Source: Clostridiales bacterium (GTDB lineage: Bacteria; Bacillota; Clostridia; Lachnospirales; Lachnospiraceae). Taken from it: 64,000 nt of DNA. Positions 1-10,027 of this stretch are shown one piece after another. The stretch lies in contig JAJQAA010000018.1 of assembly GCA_021204045.1 (NCBI GenBank), positions 1 through 64,000 on the forward strand. Direction: 5' to 3'. Every line of letters starts with the position of its first letter. Within the stretch, counting starts at the first letter, position 1. The position numbers and the translations under genes are program-made. Below the pieces are notes generated by a model, which saw nothing but the letters and a program-made list of their open reading frames with translations, ran no database searches and was not told the DNA's origin.

Positions 1-434
1 GTGTAGGTATCGTGTGGACGCCGTTTATGTCGGCAATTGTAGGATTGACGATCAGTCAGGGCGCTTATAACTCTGAAGTGATCAGAGGCGCATTGACGGG
101 AATACCGAAAGGGCAGTATGAAGCGCCGCAGTCGCTTGGTATGACCAGAATTCAAACTATGATTCATGTTATTATTCCTCAGGCGGCGTTGACCGCGGTT
201 CCGGCATTAGGTAATTCATTTATCAGTCTGCTTAAAGATACGTCTCTGACTTCGGTGATGACGATTCAGGAAATTTTTATGAAGGCGAAACAGATCACGG
301 CGATTCAGTACCGGCCATTGGTTTTATATGTGGAAGCGGCGTTTGTGTATCTGATTTTCAGTACGTTTCTGACGTTCCTTCAGCATAAGATAGAGAAACG
401 TCTTGGAAAACATCTCGTGGCAGAAACTGATTAG
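1..434 (+). CDS. amino-acid ABC transporter permease (5' truncated by window edge)
   Basis: Frame is open to position 3; protein contains QGAYNSEVIRGALTGIPKGQYEAPQSLGMTRIQTMIHVIIPQAALTAVPALGNSFISLLKDTSL, the HisM/GlnP-type permease EAA loop. Confidence 0.92.
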   Translation, partial: VGIVWTPFMSAIVGLTISQGAYNSEVIRGALTGIPKGQYEAPQSLGMTRIQTMIHVIIPQAALTAVPALGNSFISLLKDTSLTSVMTIQEIFMKAKQITAIQYRPLVLYVEAAFVYLIFSTFLTFLQHKIEKRLGKHLVAETD

Positions 435-474
435 GGTTAAAACGGCGTGTGATGCCGGTAAATAACAGGATATA

Positions 475-521
475 AAAGGGTATTGCATGTTGATAATGAA
501 CTGTCATGCGATACCCTTTTT
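475..521. terminator. bidirectional intrinsic terminator between convergent genes
   Basis: aaagggtattgcatg ... catgcgatacccttttt inverted repeat with A-rich 5' and T-rich 3' flanks; overlaps the 3' end of the minus-strand TetR gene. Confidence 0.7.
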
Positions 522-1091
522 GGTGTATGGAATTCCTTCCTCTTTGATCTGCGGCAAATACCAGTCCGTAAACAGCTTCTGAATAATCTCCAGAAGGTCT
601 TCGTTCGATAATGTTTTTCTGTCCTGAAGATTGACCGCTACCGCTGAAAAAACGCCGGAAAGAAATATATTTGTTACAACTTTTTTTCTTGGCGTATCAG
701 CAATCTGCATTTCGGAATTTTCTGTTATATTTTCTCTTATCCTTCGAATGAAATGAGCACGATTTTCTTCCGACATCAGGACGGCGATACGATCCGGATT
801 TTTGTGGCAGCAGTTGATATAGGTCTCAAAAAACTGTCTGTTATAGGCAGCATTTTCTCTGAATTGTTCACGCAGCGCATTCTGTGTGTTGCGAAAGAAA
901 TCATCTTCGGCATATTCAATCAGCGCATAGATATCCTCAAAATAGCGGTAAAACGTCGTGCGGTTATATCCGGCCAGATTGGTAATCTCACGAATGGTAA
1001 TCTGGCGGATCCCTTTGATTTTGGCCAGCTGAAAAAAAGCCGTCAGGATGGCCTCTCTTGTAGCATCTGTAATTTCCGGTTGTTTATTCAT
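504..1091 (-). CDS. TetR/AcrR family transcriptional regulator
   Basis: MNKQPEITDATREAILTAFFQLAKIKGIRQITIREITNLAGYNRTTFYRYFEDIYALIEYAE is a classical TetR HTH; start chosen at the MNKQ Met of the longer ORF. Confidence 0.88.
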   Translation of the reverse strand: MNKQPEITDATREAILTAFFQLAKIKGIRQITIREITNLAGYNRTTFYRYFEDIYALIEYAEDDFFRNTQNALREQFRENAAYNRQFFETYINCCHKNPDRIAVLMSEENRAHFIRRIRENITENSEMQIADTPRKKVVTNIFLSGVFSAVAVNLQDRKTLSNEDLLEIIQKLFTDWYLPQIKEEGIPYTKKGIA

Positions 1092-1164
1092 AATACAGGT
1101 TCCCCTTCTGAAATTGTGGAGATAATGATGTCCACTGCAGCTGTATGGGTGGCATAATCGAATT

Positions 1165-1285
1165 GTACAACATATGTCGCGGGATGGCAAGCGCACATTT
1201 CCAATTATGCGACATTTGTCTTATATTGTTGCTTGATAAATGCCATGCAACCACATAAAATAGAGTGGTGCAACAAGTGTTGTAC
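1165..1285. promoter_or_regulatory. three candidate TetR-type dyad operators in the divergent intergenic region
   Basis: GTACAACA-TA-TGTCGCGG (1165-1182), ATGCGACA-TT-TGTCTTAT (1207-1224), GTGCAACA-AG-TGTTGTAC (1268-1285): shared 8-2-8 layout with an ACA-NN-TGT core; the 11-mer ATTGTACAACA (1162-1172) recurs inverted at 1278-1288. Confidence 0.5.
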
Positions 1286-1341
1286 AATAATCAGAAATAC
1301 GAATATAGGCGATCCGCAATATTTTAAGGAGGAATATTCAA

Positions 1342-1866
1342 GTGGAAAATAAGGCATTAGAGAATTTAATGACACGAAGGAGTGTCCGCAGCTTCAGCAG
1401 CCGTCCGGTAGAACAAGAAAAGCTGGACGCAATTCTGAAAGCGTCTACTTATGCGCCAAATGGTATGGGCAAGCAGTCGCCGGTGATTGTACTTGTCAAA
1501 TCTCCGGAAACAGTGAAAAAAATCAGCAGGATGAACGCTGCCGTGATTGGCAGAGAAATCGATCCCTTTTATGGCGCGCCGGTCGTTGCGGTCGTATTCG
1601 GCAACAAAGCGTCTGTCCCGACATGGTTTGAGGATGCCTGCCTGGCCGCAGGAAATCTTCTGAACGCGGCCCATGCGGTTGGTGTGGATTCCTGCTATGT
1701 TTACAGAGCAAAAGAAGTGTTTTCGTCCGCAGAAGGACTCGCGCTTCTGAAGGAATGGGGACTGGGGGATAACTATGTCGGCGTGGCAAACTGTGTTCTG
1801 GGATACCGCGACGGAGAGGCTCCGCAACCGGCGCCGCGTAAGGCTGATTACGTCCGTATCGTGTAA
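1342..1866 (+). CDS. nitroreductase family protein
   Basis: LENLMTRRSVRSFSSRPVEQEKLDAILKASTYAPNGMGKQSPVIVLV and C-terminal GVANCVLGYRDGEAPQPAPRK, typical of FMN nitroreductases; GTG start. Confidence 0.9.
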   Translation: MENKALENLMTRRSVRSFSSRPVEQEKLDAILKASTYAPNGMGKQSPVIVLVKSPETVKKISRMNAAVIGREIDPFYGAPVVAVVFGNKASVPTWFEDACLAAGNLLNAAHAVGVDSCYVYRAKEVFSSAEGLALLKEWGLGDNYVGVANCVLGYRDGEAPQPAPRKADYVRIV

Positions 1867-1916
1867 TCAGTGAATTGGGAAGTTTAAAAACGGAAAAGAA
1901 AAGCAGGAGGTCCCAC

Positions 1917-3044
1917 ATGAAGGGAAAGAAAAAATGGATTGTCGGCCTGGTCGTACTTATCCTGGTCGCGGTGATCGTGTATATCCGGGTATTGAAACCG
2001 GAGGAGACTGTCGAGATTGAGACGCGGCCGACCGTAGCCGTGGCGAATCCCCAGATCGGCGACATTGTTCTGTATACGGATCTGACCGGTACGGTGGAAC
2101 CGCAGTCGAAGGCCACGGTACAGGCGAAGATCGGCGGCGAGGTTCTGGAAATCTTTTTCCAGGCGGGCGATTATGTAGAGGCGGGGCAGGTGCTCTGCCG
2201 TATCGATTCGGATTCGCTGACGACGCTTCAGCTGCAGGTGGACGCGGCGGCGGTACAGCTGCGCAACGCCAGCAGTACGCTGGCACGTACGCGTGCGCTG
2301 TATGCGGATGGCTTTGCGTCCGACCAGTCGCTGGAGCAGGCGGAGGACTCCGCGGAGAGCGCGCAGATATCCTATGACAGCGCGAAGACGCAGTATGATC
2401 TGCAGCTGGAATATACGCAGGTGGCCGCGCCAATCAGCGGTTTGATAGAAGACCGCGGCATTGAGCTGCACGACCATATCAGCACGGATACCGAGATCTG
2501 TGTGATTTCCGGCCAGGAGCAGCTGCAGGTGAATTTCGGCGTCACGGAACGGATCCTGGGAAATCTTTCCGTGGGCGACGCGGTCATAGTTGCGAAAAGT
2601 GGTACGACTTATGAGGGGTATGTCTCTGAGCTGGGAACGAAAGTCAATTCCACGAGCGGCCTTTACGATGTGAAAGCGCTGCTTCCGGGAAGCAGCGGCC
2701 TGACCAATGGTATGCGTGTGACACTGACGGTGCTGCTGGATCGCGCCGAGGCCGCGATGACGATCCCGCTGGACGCGGTCAATTATGACGATGGTACGCC
2801 GTTTGTCTATCTCTATCAGGACGGTACGGCGGTGAAGACCGAGATCGAATCAGGGATCTATGATTCGGAAACCATGGAAGTGCTTTCCGGTCTTGGTATG
2901 GAAGACATGGTAATCACCAGCTGGAGCAATGAGCTGGCGGATGGCCAGGATGTACTGCTCGCGGACACGGCGAACTCAGATACAGAAAATGCTGCTGCCG
3001 ATACGGCTTCCGGCGAGAATGACGGGAAGGGGAATGCAGAATGA
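1917..3044 (+). CDS. efflux RND transporter periplasmic adaptor (membrane fusion) subunit
   Basis: N-terminal TM, lipoyl/barrel-sandwich halves (GTVEPQSKATVQAKIGGEVLEIFFQAGDYVEAGQVLCRID ... YTQVAAPISGLIEDRGIELHDHIS); RBS aggagg before ATG 1917. Confidence 0.9.
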   Translation: MKGKKKWIVGLVVLILVAVIVYIRVLKPEETVEIETRPTVAVANPQIGDIVLYTDLTGTVEPQSKATVQAKIGGEVLEIFFQAGDYVEAGQVLCRIDSDSLTTLQLQVDAAAVQLRNASSTLARTRALYADGFASDQSLEQAEDSAESAQISYDSAKTQYDLQLEYTQVAAPISGLIEDRGIELHDHISTDTEICVISGQEQLQVNFGVTERILGNLSVGDAVIVAKSGTTYEGYVSELGTKVNSTSGLYDVKALLPGSSGLTNGMRVTLTVLLDRAEAAMTIPLDAVNYDDGTPFVYLYQDGTAVKTEIESGIYDSETMEVLSGLGMEDMVITSWSNELADGQDVLLADTANSDTENAAADTASGENDGKGNAE

Positions 3045-6000
3045 TCAATCTGACAAAATTCGCCCTGCACCGCCCGGTCACGGTCATCCTCTGCCTGATT
3101 ACGATTGCCTATTTCGGATTGCAGGGCGTGATGGGAGCGAAAGTTGAGCTGACGCCGGAGATGGAGATGCCCATGCTGATAGCCTACACGGTCTACGCAG
3201 GAGCGAGCCCGGAGGATATCAATGACCTGATTTCCTTAAAGCAGGAGGACGCGGTATCGACGCTGGACAGCGTAGATACCTATTATACCTACGCGCAGGA
3301 AAATATGTGTCTGCTGATGCTGTCCTATGAGTATGGTACGAACCTGGATACGGCATATATTAATCTGAAAAAAGCGCTCGACAGTATTGCCAGCGATATG
3401 CCGGATGACGCGGAAGATCCGGTCATCATGGAGCTGGATATGAACTCGCAGGCGGTCGTCACACTGGCGATCGGCGGAAATGTGGGGACGAACCTTTATA
3501 CCTACGTGGACAATAACATTGTTCCCGAGCTGGAGAAGCTGAGCTCGGTCGGCGAGGTTTCCCTTGCCGGCGGCCAGTCGCAGTATATCCGCATCGAGCT
3601 GATCCCGGAGAAGCTTGCACAGTACAATTTAAGCCTGACGACGGTGGCTTCGCTGATCGGATCGGCAGATTTCACGGTTCCCGCCGGAAGCATTGATGTA
3701 GGCGATCAGGAACTCGATGTTTCGGTCAGCAGCGATTATGAGACGACCGAGAGCCTGAAGGATATCGTGCTGCCGCTGTCCGGGGGAGATGTGATCCGTC
3801 TTTCGGATATTGCCAATGTCTACGATGCGCTGGAGGACGCGGATTCCATCGGCCGTTACAACGGCGAGGACGTGATCTCGGTGAGCATCAAAAAGCAGCA
3901 GGACAGCACGGCGATCGAGGTTTCCGAGCAGGTAATGAAGGAGCTTGATAATATCCTTGCGGAAAACCCGGGACTTACGATCGATGTGGTCGACGACAAC
4001 AGCGAGATGATCACGCAGTCCATACAGAACGTATGGCAGACGATGATCATGGCGGTCATCCTCTCGATGCTGATCCTCTGGCTGTTCTACGGCGATCTGC
4101 GCGCCTCGTTTATCGTCGGCACGTCGATCCCGGTTTCGATCCTGCTCGCGCTGATCTGCATGAGCGGCATGGGATTTACATTGAACATGATCTCGCTGAC
4201 GTCGCTGGTACTTGGCGTCGGCATGATGGTGGATAACTCAATCAACGTCCTCGACGGCTGTTTCCGTGCCAAGGAGAAAGCGAAAGACTATTATACCGCG
4301 GCGGTCGAGGGCACGCAGACGATGATCGGCTCGATCACCGGCGGTACGGCGACGACCTGCGTTGTTTTTATCCCGCTGGCATTGCTTTCCGGTATCACCG
4401 GCCAGCTGTTTAAGCAACTGGGCTACACAATCTGTTTCTGCCTGATCGCGTCATTGTTCTCGGCGGTGATTATCGTGCCGCTGTGCTATCTGATGTGGCA
4501 CCCGCAGGAGCGGGATTCCGCACCGGTGGACCGGATTTTAAAGCGGTTTCAGGCGTGGTATCGGCGCACGATGCCAGGGGTAATCCCGAGGACGGGGCTG
4601 ATTTTCGCGTGTACGATCGGCCTGCTGATCCTCTCGTTTGCGATGGCCTCGCAGCTGTCCGTATCGCTGATGGTGACGCCGGATGAGGGCATCGTTGATA
4701 TGACAATCACGCTTCGGCCGGGACTGTCGGTAGACGCGGTCAACGATACGGTCTCGGAAGTGGAGCAACTGGTCGCTTCCGATCCGGATGTGGAGCATTA
4801 CCTGCTGACCTATGGAGACAGCGGTCTTAGCACCGGCGTCGGCAGCGACGCGACGCTGAGCGCCTATCTCTATGACGACCGCTCGATGTCAACGGACGAC
4901 AAGATGAATGAGTGGAGACATGAGATCGCGAAGATGCAGGATGTGACCGTCTCCATGGAGCAGGGAAGCACGACGCCTGCAAGTATGTCGAGCGGGGACG
5001 AGATTGAGATCGACCTGCAGGGCACGAATTACGACACGCTGAAAGACTGCGTGGATGACCTCGCGGATCAGCTGCGACGGCGTGAGGATGTATACCAGGT
5101 ACATAGTTCCGTCGAGAACGGCGCGCCGCTGGTCAAGGTATCGGTCGATCCGGTAATCGCGGAGGCGGAGGGGCTGACCCCGGCCAGTATCGGTTCTTCA
5201 ATCTACTATAATTTAAGTGGCGTGACGGCAACATCATTGCGTGTGAATGGCGAGGAGGTCGACGTCATTGTGGAGTTCGCCTCGGATAAATACGACACGA
5301 TCGATAAGCTGCAGACGATGATGATCACGACGGGCTCCGGCTCGACGCTGCCGCTGGAAGACCTGGCCGAGATCCATTATGAGGACAACCCGCAGCAGAT
5401 CATCCGCAAGGATAAGCGCTATCAGGTGAGCGTCACGATGCAGCCGCAGTCCGGTTTTGAGAAGACCGCGGAAGACGACGTCAACGATTTTGTCAATAAC
5501 AGCTGGGAGATGCCATCGGGTGTGGAGTTTGCGGAGAACTCCTATAATGAGATGATTTCCGAGGAGATCGGCGACCTGGCAAGCGCCCTGATTACCGGTA
5601 TTTTCCTGGTATTCATCGTCATGGGTATCCAGTTTGAGTCGCCGAAGTATTCGCTGATGGTCATGGCGACGATCCCGTTCAGCCTGATCGGCGCCTTTGG
5701 CCTGCTGTGGCTGGCGGACAGCCCGATCAGCATGGTTTCGATGCTGGGATTTCTGATGCTGATCGGTACAGTTGTGAACAACGGTATCCTCTACGTGGAT
5801 ACGGTCAACCAGATGCTGGCGGAGAACCGGCCGCTGGATGAGGCGCTGGTTGAGGCCGGCGCGATCCGTACGCGGCCGATGCTGATGACAACGCTGACGA
5901 CGATGATTGCAATGATGCCAAACGTCCTGGCTTACGGGCGTTCCGGCGTAATGATGCAGGGCCTGGCGCTGGTTGACGTCGGCGGACTGCTCATGGGCAC

Positions 6001-6088
6001 GGTGTTAACACTGCTGCTGTTGCCGACCTTCTACCGGTTCATCTATCTGCTGGGCAGGAAGCGTGTTGATCAACCGATGCTGGATTAA
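3041..6088 (+). CDS. efflux RND transporter permease (AcrB/hydrophobe efflux-like)
   Basis: 1015 aa; MINLTKFALHRPVTVILCLITIAYFGLQG, RND TM motifs (SLVLGVGMMVDNSINVLDGCFRAKE; GTVVNNGILYVDTVNQMLAENRPLDEALVEAGAIRTRPMLMTTLTTM); overlaps upstream gene. Confidence 0.95.
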   Translation: MINLTKFALHRPVTVILCLITIAYFGLQGVMGAKVELTPEMEMPMLIAYTVYAGASPEDINDLISLKQEDAVSTLDSVDTYYTYAQENMCLLMLSYEYGTNLDTAYINLKKALDSIASDMPDDAEDPVIMELDMNSQAVVTLAIGGNVGTNLYTYVDNNIVPELEKLSSVGEVSLAGGQSQYIRIELIPEKLAQYNLSLTTVASLIGSADFTVPAGSIDVGDQELDVSVSSDYETTESLKDIVLPLSGGDVIRLSDIANVYDALEDADSIGRYNGEDVISVSIKKQQDSTAIEVSEQVMKELDNILAENPGLTIDVVDDNSEMITQSIQNVWQTMIMAVILSMLILWLFYGDLRASFIVGTSIPVSILLALICMSGMGFTLNMISLTSLVLGVGMMVDNSINVLDGCFRAKEKAKDYYTAAVEGTQTMIGSITGGTATTCVVFIPLALLSGITGQLFKQLGYTICFCLIASLFSAVIIVPLCYLMWHPQERDSAPVDRILKRFQAWYRRTMPGVIPRTGLIFACTIGLLILSFAMASQLSVSLMVTPDEGIVDMTITLRPGLSVDAVNDTVSEVEQLVASDPDVEHYLLTYGDSGLSTGVGSDATLSAYLYDDRSMSTDDKMNEWRHEIAKMQDVTVSMEQGSTTPASMSSGDEIEIDLQGTNYDTLKDCVDDLADQLRRREDVYQVHSSVENGAPLVKVSVDPVIAEAEGLTPASIGSSIYYNLSGVTATSLRVNGEEVDVIVEFASDKYDTIDKLQTMMITTGSGSTLPLEDLAEIHYEDNPQQIIRKDKRYQVSVTMQPQSGFEKTAEDDVNDFVNNSWEMPSGVEFAENSYNEMISEEIGDLASALITGIFLVFIVMGIQFESPKYSLMVMATIPFSLIGAFGLLWLADSPISMVSMLGFLMLIGTVVNNGILYVDTVNQMLAENRPLDEALVEAGAIRTRPMLMTTLTTMIAMMPNVLAYGRSGVMMQGLALVDVGGLLMGTVLTLLLLPTFYRFIYLLGRKRVDQPMLD

Positions 6089-6108
6089 AGAAAGGCGGGG
6101 GAAACAAG

Positions 6109-6759
6109 ATGCCTACAGAACGGTTCAAACGGCTGCCCGCCGTGAAACGGGCAAAAATTCGGGCGGCGGCGCTCAGGGAATTTTCCAGAGTCCCTTACGA
6201 TAAAGTGTCGATCAACCAGATTATCTTAAACGCTAAGATTTCCCGCGGGAGTTTTTATACCTATTTTGAGGATAAACGGGACGTGGTGCAGTATCTGGCG
6301 GAGGATATCCGGGCGAAAATCCGGGATTACTGCGATGAGGCGCTGTACATAGAAAAAGGCGATTATTTCAAAATGATGATGGACGTCTTTGATTTTCTGA
6401 TCGGCCAGTCCCGGGAAACGCAGGAAATGATTGGACTGGCATACAATATCTTCTCCTATCAGGATAACATGGAGATCATCGGGTTTCCTGGATTGGAAAA
6501 GCCGTTCTGCGGTACGCAGGATAATGAGGCGTTAACCTGGATGTATGGCAAGCTTGATAAAAGCCGTCTGCGCACGAAAACCATAGAAGAATTTACAATA
6601 TTAGGTGGGATGAGCGCGCTCCTGATGATCGCTTCTATGAAGATGTTTTATGACAATCCGGAAAAGCTGGATGATATCCGGGAAAATTATATCAAAGGTT
6701 TGGAACTGCTCAAATATGGCGCACAGATACCGGAGACCCGAATAAAGCAAGGACTATAA
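6109..6759 (+). CDS. TetR/AcrR family transcriptional regulator
   Basis: AKIRAAALREFSRVPYDKVSINQIILNAKISRGSFYTYFEDKRDVVQYL TetR HTH. Confidence 0.9.
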   Translation: MPTERFKRLPAVKRAKIRAAALREFSRVPYDKVSINQIILNAKISRGSFYTYFEDKRDVVQYLAEDIRAKIRDYCDEALYIEKGDYFKMMMDVFDFLIGQSRETQEMIGLAYNIFSYQDNMEIIGFPGLEKPFCGTQDNEALTWMYGKLDKSRLRTKTIEEFTILGGMSALLMIASMKMFYDNPEKLDDIRENYIKGLELLKYGAQIPETRIKQGL

Positions 6760-6776
6760 TGAATGGAGTGACTAGG

Positions 6777-7946
6777 ATGAGACGAGGAAGACGTCTTTGC
6801 GGCGGCGGTCTGGCCCTGCTTCTGGCGGCGGCTGTGCCGCTTACCGTCATGGCCGCGACGCCGGAATTTGCCCGCACGGAGGAAGAATGGGCCCGGCTGC
6901 GCGACGATGTGATCGAGTATGACGAGCTCGAGGATCTGATTGCGGAATACAATGTTACCGTGCAGACAAATCAGCTTGACATGGCCAAATTCAAGCGGGA
7001 ATATGGCGATACGAAGGATGATATTTCGGATAAATACCGCGAGCTGGCGGATGAGATTTATTCCAGCGTCAGCTACCCGTCGACGGACGATTCGACCTAC
7101 GGCTACACGATCGCTTCCGTGCTGACAGCGGAGGTGCAGGCGAAAAACTTTGAGGAAGCGGCGGATGAGAACCTCGAGGACATCGAGATTATCTATCTGG
7201 ATTACAAGAGCGCGGAAAAGACGCTGGTGACCGTGGCGCAGACCAACATGATCAGTTACGAGAGCGGCCTGCTGCAGATCCGGCAGGCGGAGCTGGCCAA
7301 AAAACAGGCGGAGCTGGCTTATTCCAGCGCGCAGGCCAGCATGGCGACGGGCATGACGACAATGGTCGATGTGCTGTCGGCGCAGGAGACGATGCTGACG
7401 GCACAGCGGACGATCACATCCAGCCAGTCGAGCATCGAGAACATCCGCCAGAAGCTGCAGGTGATGCTGGGCTGGTCGTATGATGCCAGCCCCGAGATCG
7501 GCGCGGTGCCGTCCGCGGATGTAAGCCGCATCGCGGCGATGGATCCAGAAGCGGATAAGGAAGCGGCGCTAGCGAACAATTACACGCTCCAGGTCAACAA
7601 GCGCAAGCTGGAAAACGCGGTCAGCCCGGAGACGGTGGAGACCCTGCAGCGGACGATCGCCGACAATGAGCGCCAGATCGCGTCCTCGCTGGAGACCAGT
7701 TACCAGAGCGTGCTGACGGCGAAACTTTCCTATGACCAGGCGGCGGCCAGCCTGGAGCTGGAGCAGCGCAACCTGCGGCAAATTGCCGCGCAGTACGCGC
7801 AGGGTACGGCCAGCAGCATGGAGTACCAGAACCAGCAGTACACGACGCAGTCGGCCGAGTTGTCTCTGCAGATCGCGGACCTGTCGCTGCTGCAGGCGAT
7901 GGAGACCTACGACTGGGCGGTCAACGGCCTGGCCTCCGCCTCATAA
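6777..7946 (+). CDS. TolC-like family protein
   Basis: Signal peptide (LCGGGLALLLAAAVPLTVMA) and long alpha-helical heptads of OEP/TolC type (QIRQAELAKKQAELAYSSAQASMATGMTTMVDVLSAQETMLTAQ ... SLLQAMETYDWAVNGLA). Confidence 0.75.
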   Translation: MRRGRRLCGGGLALLLAAAVPLTVMAATPEFARTEEEWARLRDDVIEYDELEDLIAEYNVTVQTNQLDMAKFKREYGDTKDDISDKYRELADEIYSSVSYPSTDDSTYGYTIASVLTAEVQAKNFEEAADENLEDIEIIYLDYKSAEKTLVTVAQTNMISYESGLLQIRQAELAKKQAELAYSSAQASMATGMTTMVDVLSAQETMLTAQRTITSSQSSIENIRQKLQVMLGWSYDASPEIGAVPSADVSRIAAMDPEADKEAALANNYTLQVNKRKLENAVSPETVETLQRTIADNERQIASSLETSYQSVLTAKLSYDQAAASLELEQRNLRQIAAQYAQGTASSMEYQNQQYTTQSAELSLQIADLSLLQAMETYDWAVNGLASAS

Positions 7947-7964
7947 ACGATGGGAGGGAGCGGC

Positions 7965-9257
7965 ATGAAACGAAACATGAAAGCGGCTGCCGCCCGGGGA
8001 AGACTGGCAGCGTGGAAAGCAGCGTCAGTAATGGGATGGAAGGTGACGACAGTATGGAAATCAGCAATGACGGCTTTTCTGGCGGCAACACTGGTATTTT
8101 CCGGCGCGTTCCCGGCCTGGGCCTATTCTCCGATGGGCCCCGGGGCGAGCGAGAGCGAGTCGATGACGGCATATGATGCGGAGACGCAGGCGCGCCTGGA
8201 GGACAATACGCTGGAGTATGATGAGCTCCAGATGCGTGTGCACGGGTACAATCTGTCCATTTCTGAGGCTTGGAAGACCTACAACGATACGAAGGCGGAT
8301 TATGAAGCGATCATCACCGAGATGGAGAGCCAGTACCGCCTGATCAAGGAGACCGTGGAGGACTACAAGGACCTGGCAAAGCTGATGGCAGGCACGGCGA
8401 CCGCCGCGACGCTGCGGTCCGCGGGCAATACGCTGGACAGCACCTATGTCAGCACGATGCAGTCGTTCCGCGATTCCGTCGGCGAATGGGACACGAACCG
8501 GGTCAACACCTTTGCGATCCGCAAGGCGGAGCGCCAGGTGACCTCCGGGGCGCAGCAGGCGATGATCGGTTACGATACGATCTGCAGCAACATCGATACG
8601 CTGCAGACACTGGTAGCGCTTTACGAGGAGCAGGCCGCGATGACGGCGAGGCAGGCGGAGCTTGGCATGTCCACCGAGACGGAGGCACTGGACGCAAAAA
8701 ACAGCCTGCTGTCCGCGCAGTCGCAGCTGGCCACGCTGCAGGCACAGCAGGACAGCACGCGGCGCACGCTGCTGACGCTGGCCGGTTACGACCCGAACGG
8801 GGATACGGTGATCAGCCGCATCCCGCGGTTTGATATGAGCCGCCTGGGCGGCATGGATCTGGAGGCGGACACCTGGAAGGCGATCGGAAACAATTACACG
8901 CTGATCGATCAGCGCACCTCGGATGCCGGGGAGAGCACAGCGCAGATCGCCAACCGACTGGACCAGATCAATGAGGGTGATCAGAAGCTGGCGATCGAGA
9001 TGCAAAGCCTCTATGACGCGGTCATGGACCAGAAAGCAGCCTACGAGGCGGCAGCGATCGGGTTTTCGGCCGCGGAGACGACCTGGAAGACGGCGCAGAG
9101 CCAGTATCAGCTGGGGATGCTGTCAAAGCTGGGGTTGCTCAGTTCGGAAATCTCTTATTACCAGTCGCGGGCGTCGCTGGAATCGGCGAATCTGAGCCTG
9201 CTGCAGGCGATGGAAAGCTATGACTGGGGCGTGGCCGGGCTGGCGACGGTAGAGTAA
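7965..9257 (+). CDS. TolC-like family protein (paralogue of the preceding gene)
   Basis: Same repeat architecture and same ending (ANLSLLQAMESYDWGVAGLA vs LSLLQAMETYDWAVNGLA); signal-like N-terminus ending AFPAWA. Confidence 0.72.
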   Translation: MKRNMKAAAARGRLAAWKAASVMGWKVTTVWKSAMTAFLAATLVFSGAFPAWAYSPMGPGASESESMTAYDAETQARLEDNTLEYDELQMRVHGYNLSISEAWKTYNDTKADYEAIITEMESQYRLIKETVEDYKDLAKLMAGTATAATLRSAGNTLDSTYVSTMQSFRDSVGEWDTNRVNTFAIRKAERQVTSGAQQAMIGYDTICSNIDTLQTLVALYEEQAAMTARQAELGMSTETEALDAKNSLLSAQSQLATLQAQQDSTRRTLLTLAGYDPNGDTVISRIPRFDMSRLGGMDLEADTWKAIGNNYTLIDQRTSDAGESTAQIANRLDQINEGDQKLAIEMQSLYDAVMDQKAAYEAAAIGFSAAETTWKTAQSQYQLGMLSKLGLLSSEISYYQSRASLESANLSLLQAMESYDWGVAGLATVE

Positions 9258-9289
9258 ACGGACAGGATAGAAGAAAGGGCACGGTAAAA

Positions 9290-10015
9290 ATGGAAAATAA
9301 ATACAGCCAGTTAAAAGAATATATGGATCAGGCTGATAAAACCGTTGCTGTTACCGGCGCGGGGATTTCGTATCTTTACGGTATGCGCAGGCTGAAGCAG
9401 AGCGTTGGCAGGCTGAATGCCGGCCGGATTTTTTCCGCCTCGTATATCCGCAAAAACCCGGAAGAATTTTACAAAATCATGAAAGATGCCTTTCTGGACG
9501 CAACCTTTATCAAAGGGCCGGGGCCTGTCCATAAACAGCTTGCCATGCTGGAAAAGCAGGGAAAAATCTACGGTATCGTCACCCAGAACCTGGACTGTCT
9601 GCATACCATCGCCGGTTCTGAAAATGTGGTGGAATTTCAGGGAAGTTTTCGTGATAACATCTGTATTGAGTGCGGAAACCGTTATTATGACTACCGGATA
9701 TGGAACCAGGGACATATGCCGCGCTGTGAAAAGTGCGGCGCGCCTTTGATGCCGACAAGCTTTTACATGAACGCCGAAATCCGCGGCAAGGTTGCCGGAG
9801 AAAGCATGAAAAGAGCCGTTGATATGATTTCTGAGGCGGATCTGGTGATTGTCATTGGTACGACCGGCTTTCGCAGTGACGAATATCTGAGCCGGATGAA
9901 GGCGGATACAAAACTGGTGCAAATCAATCCGTCCGTGACGGAATTTGACCGGATTGCCGATTTGAATATACGGGCGGATGCGGCGGAGGTTTTTGATGCG
10001 GTTTTAAACAAATAG
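9290..10015 (+). CDS. SIR2 family (sirtuin-like) protein, catalytic His replaced by Gln
   Basis: VTGAGIS, GIVTQNLDCLHTIAGSENVVEFQG, Zn-ribbon CIECG...CEKCG, VIVIGTTG, VQINP. Canonical ELHG is EFQG. Confidence 0.88.
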   Translation: MENKYSQLKEYMDQADKTVAVTGAGISYLYGMRRLKQSVGRLNAGRIFSASYIRKNPEEFYKIMKDAFLDATFIKGPGPVHKQLAMLEKQGKIYGIVTQNLDCLHTIAGSENVVEFQGSFRDNICIECGNRYYDYRIWNQGHMPRCEKCGAPLMPTSFYMNAEIRGKVAGESMKRAVDMISEADLVIVIGTTGFRSDEYLSRMKADTKLVQINPSVTEFDRIADLNIRADAAEVFDAVLNK

Positions 10016-10027
10016 AGGAGTGTGCGG

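Noticed and set aside
8061-9005. Minus-strand ORF of 314 aa opposite the second TolC-like gene
   Set aside because: Repetitive heptad coding on the + strand produces long Leu/Arg/Gln-rich antisense frames; not a gene.
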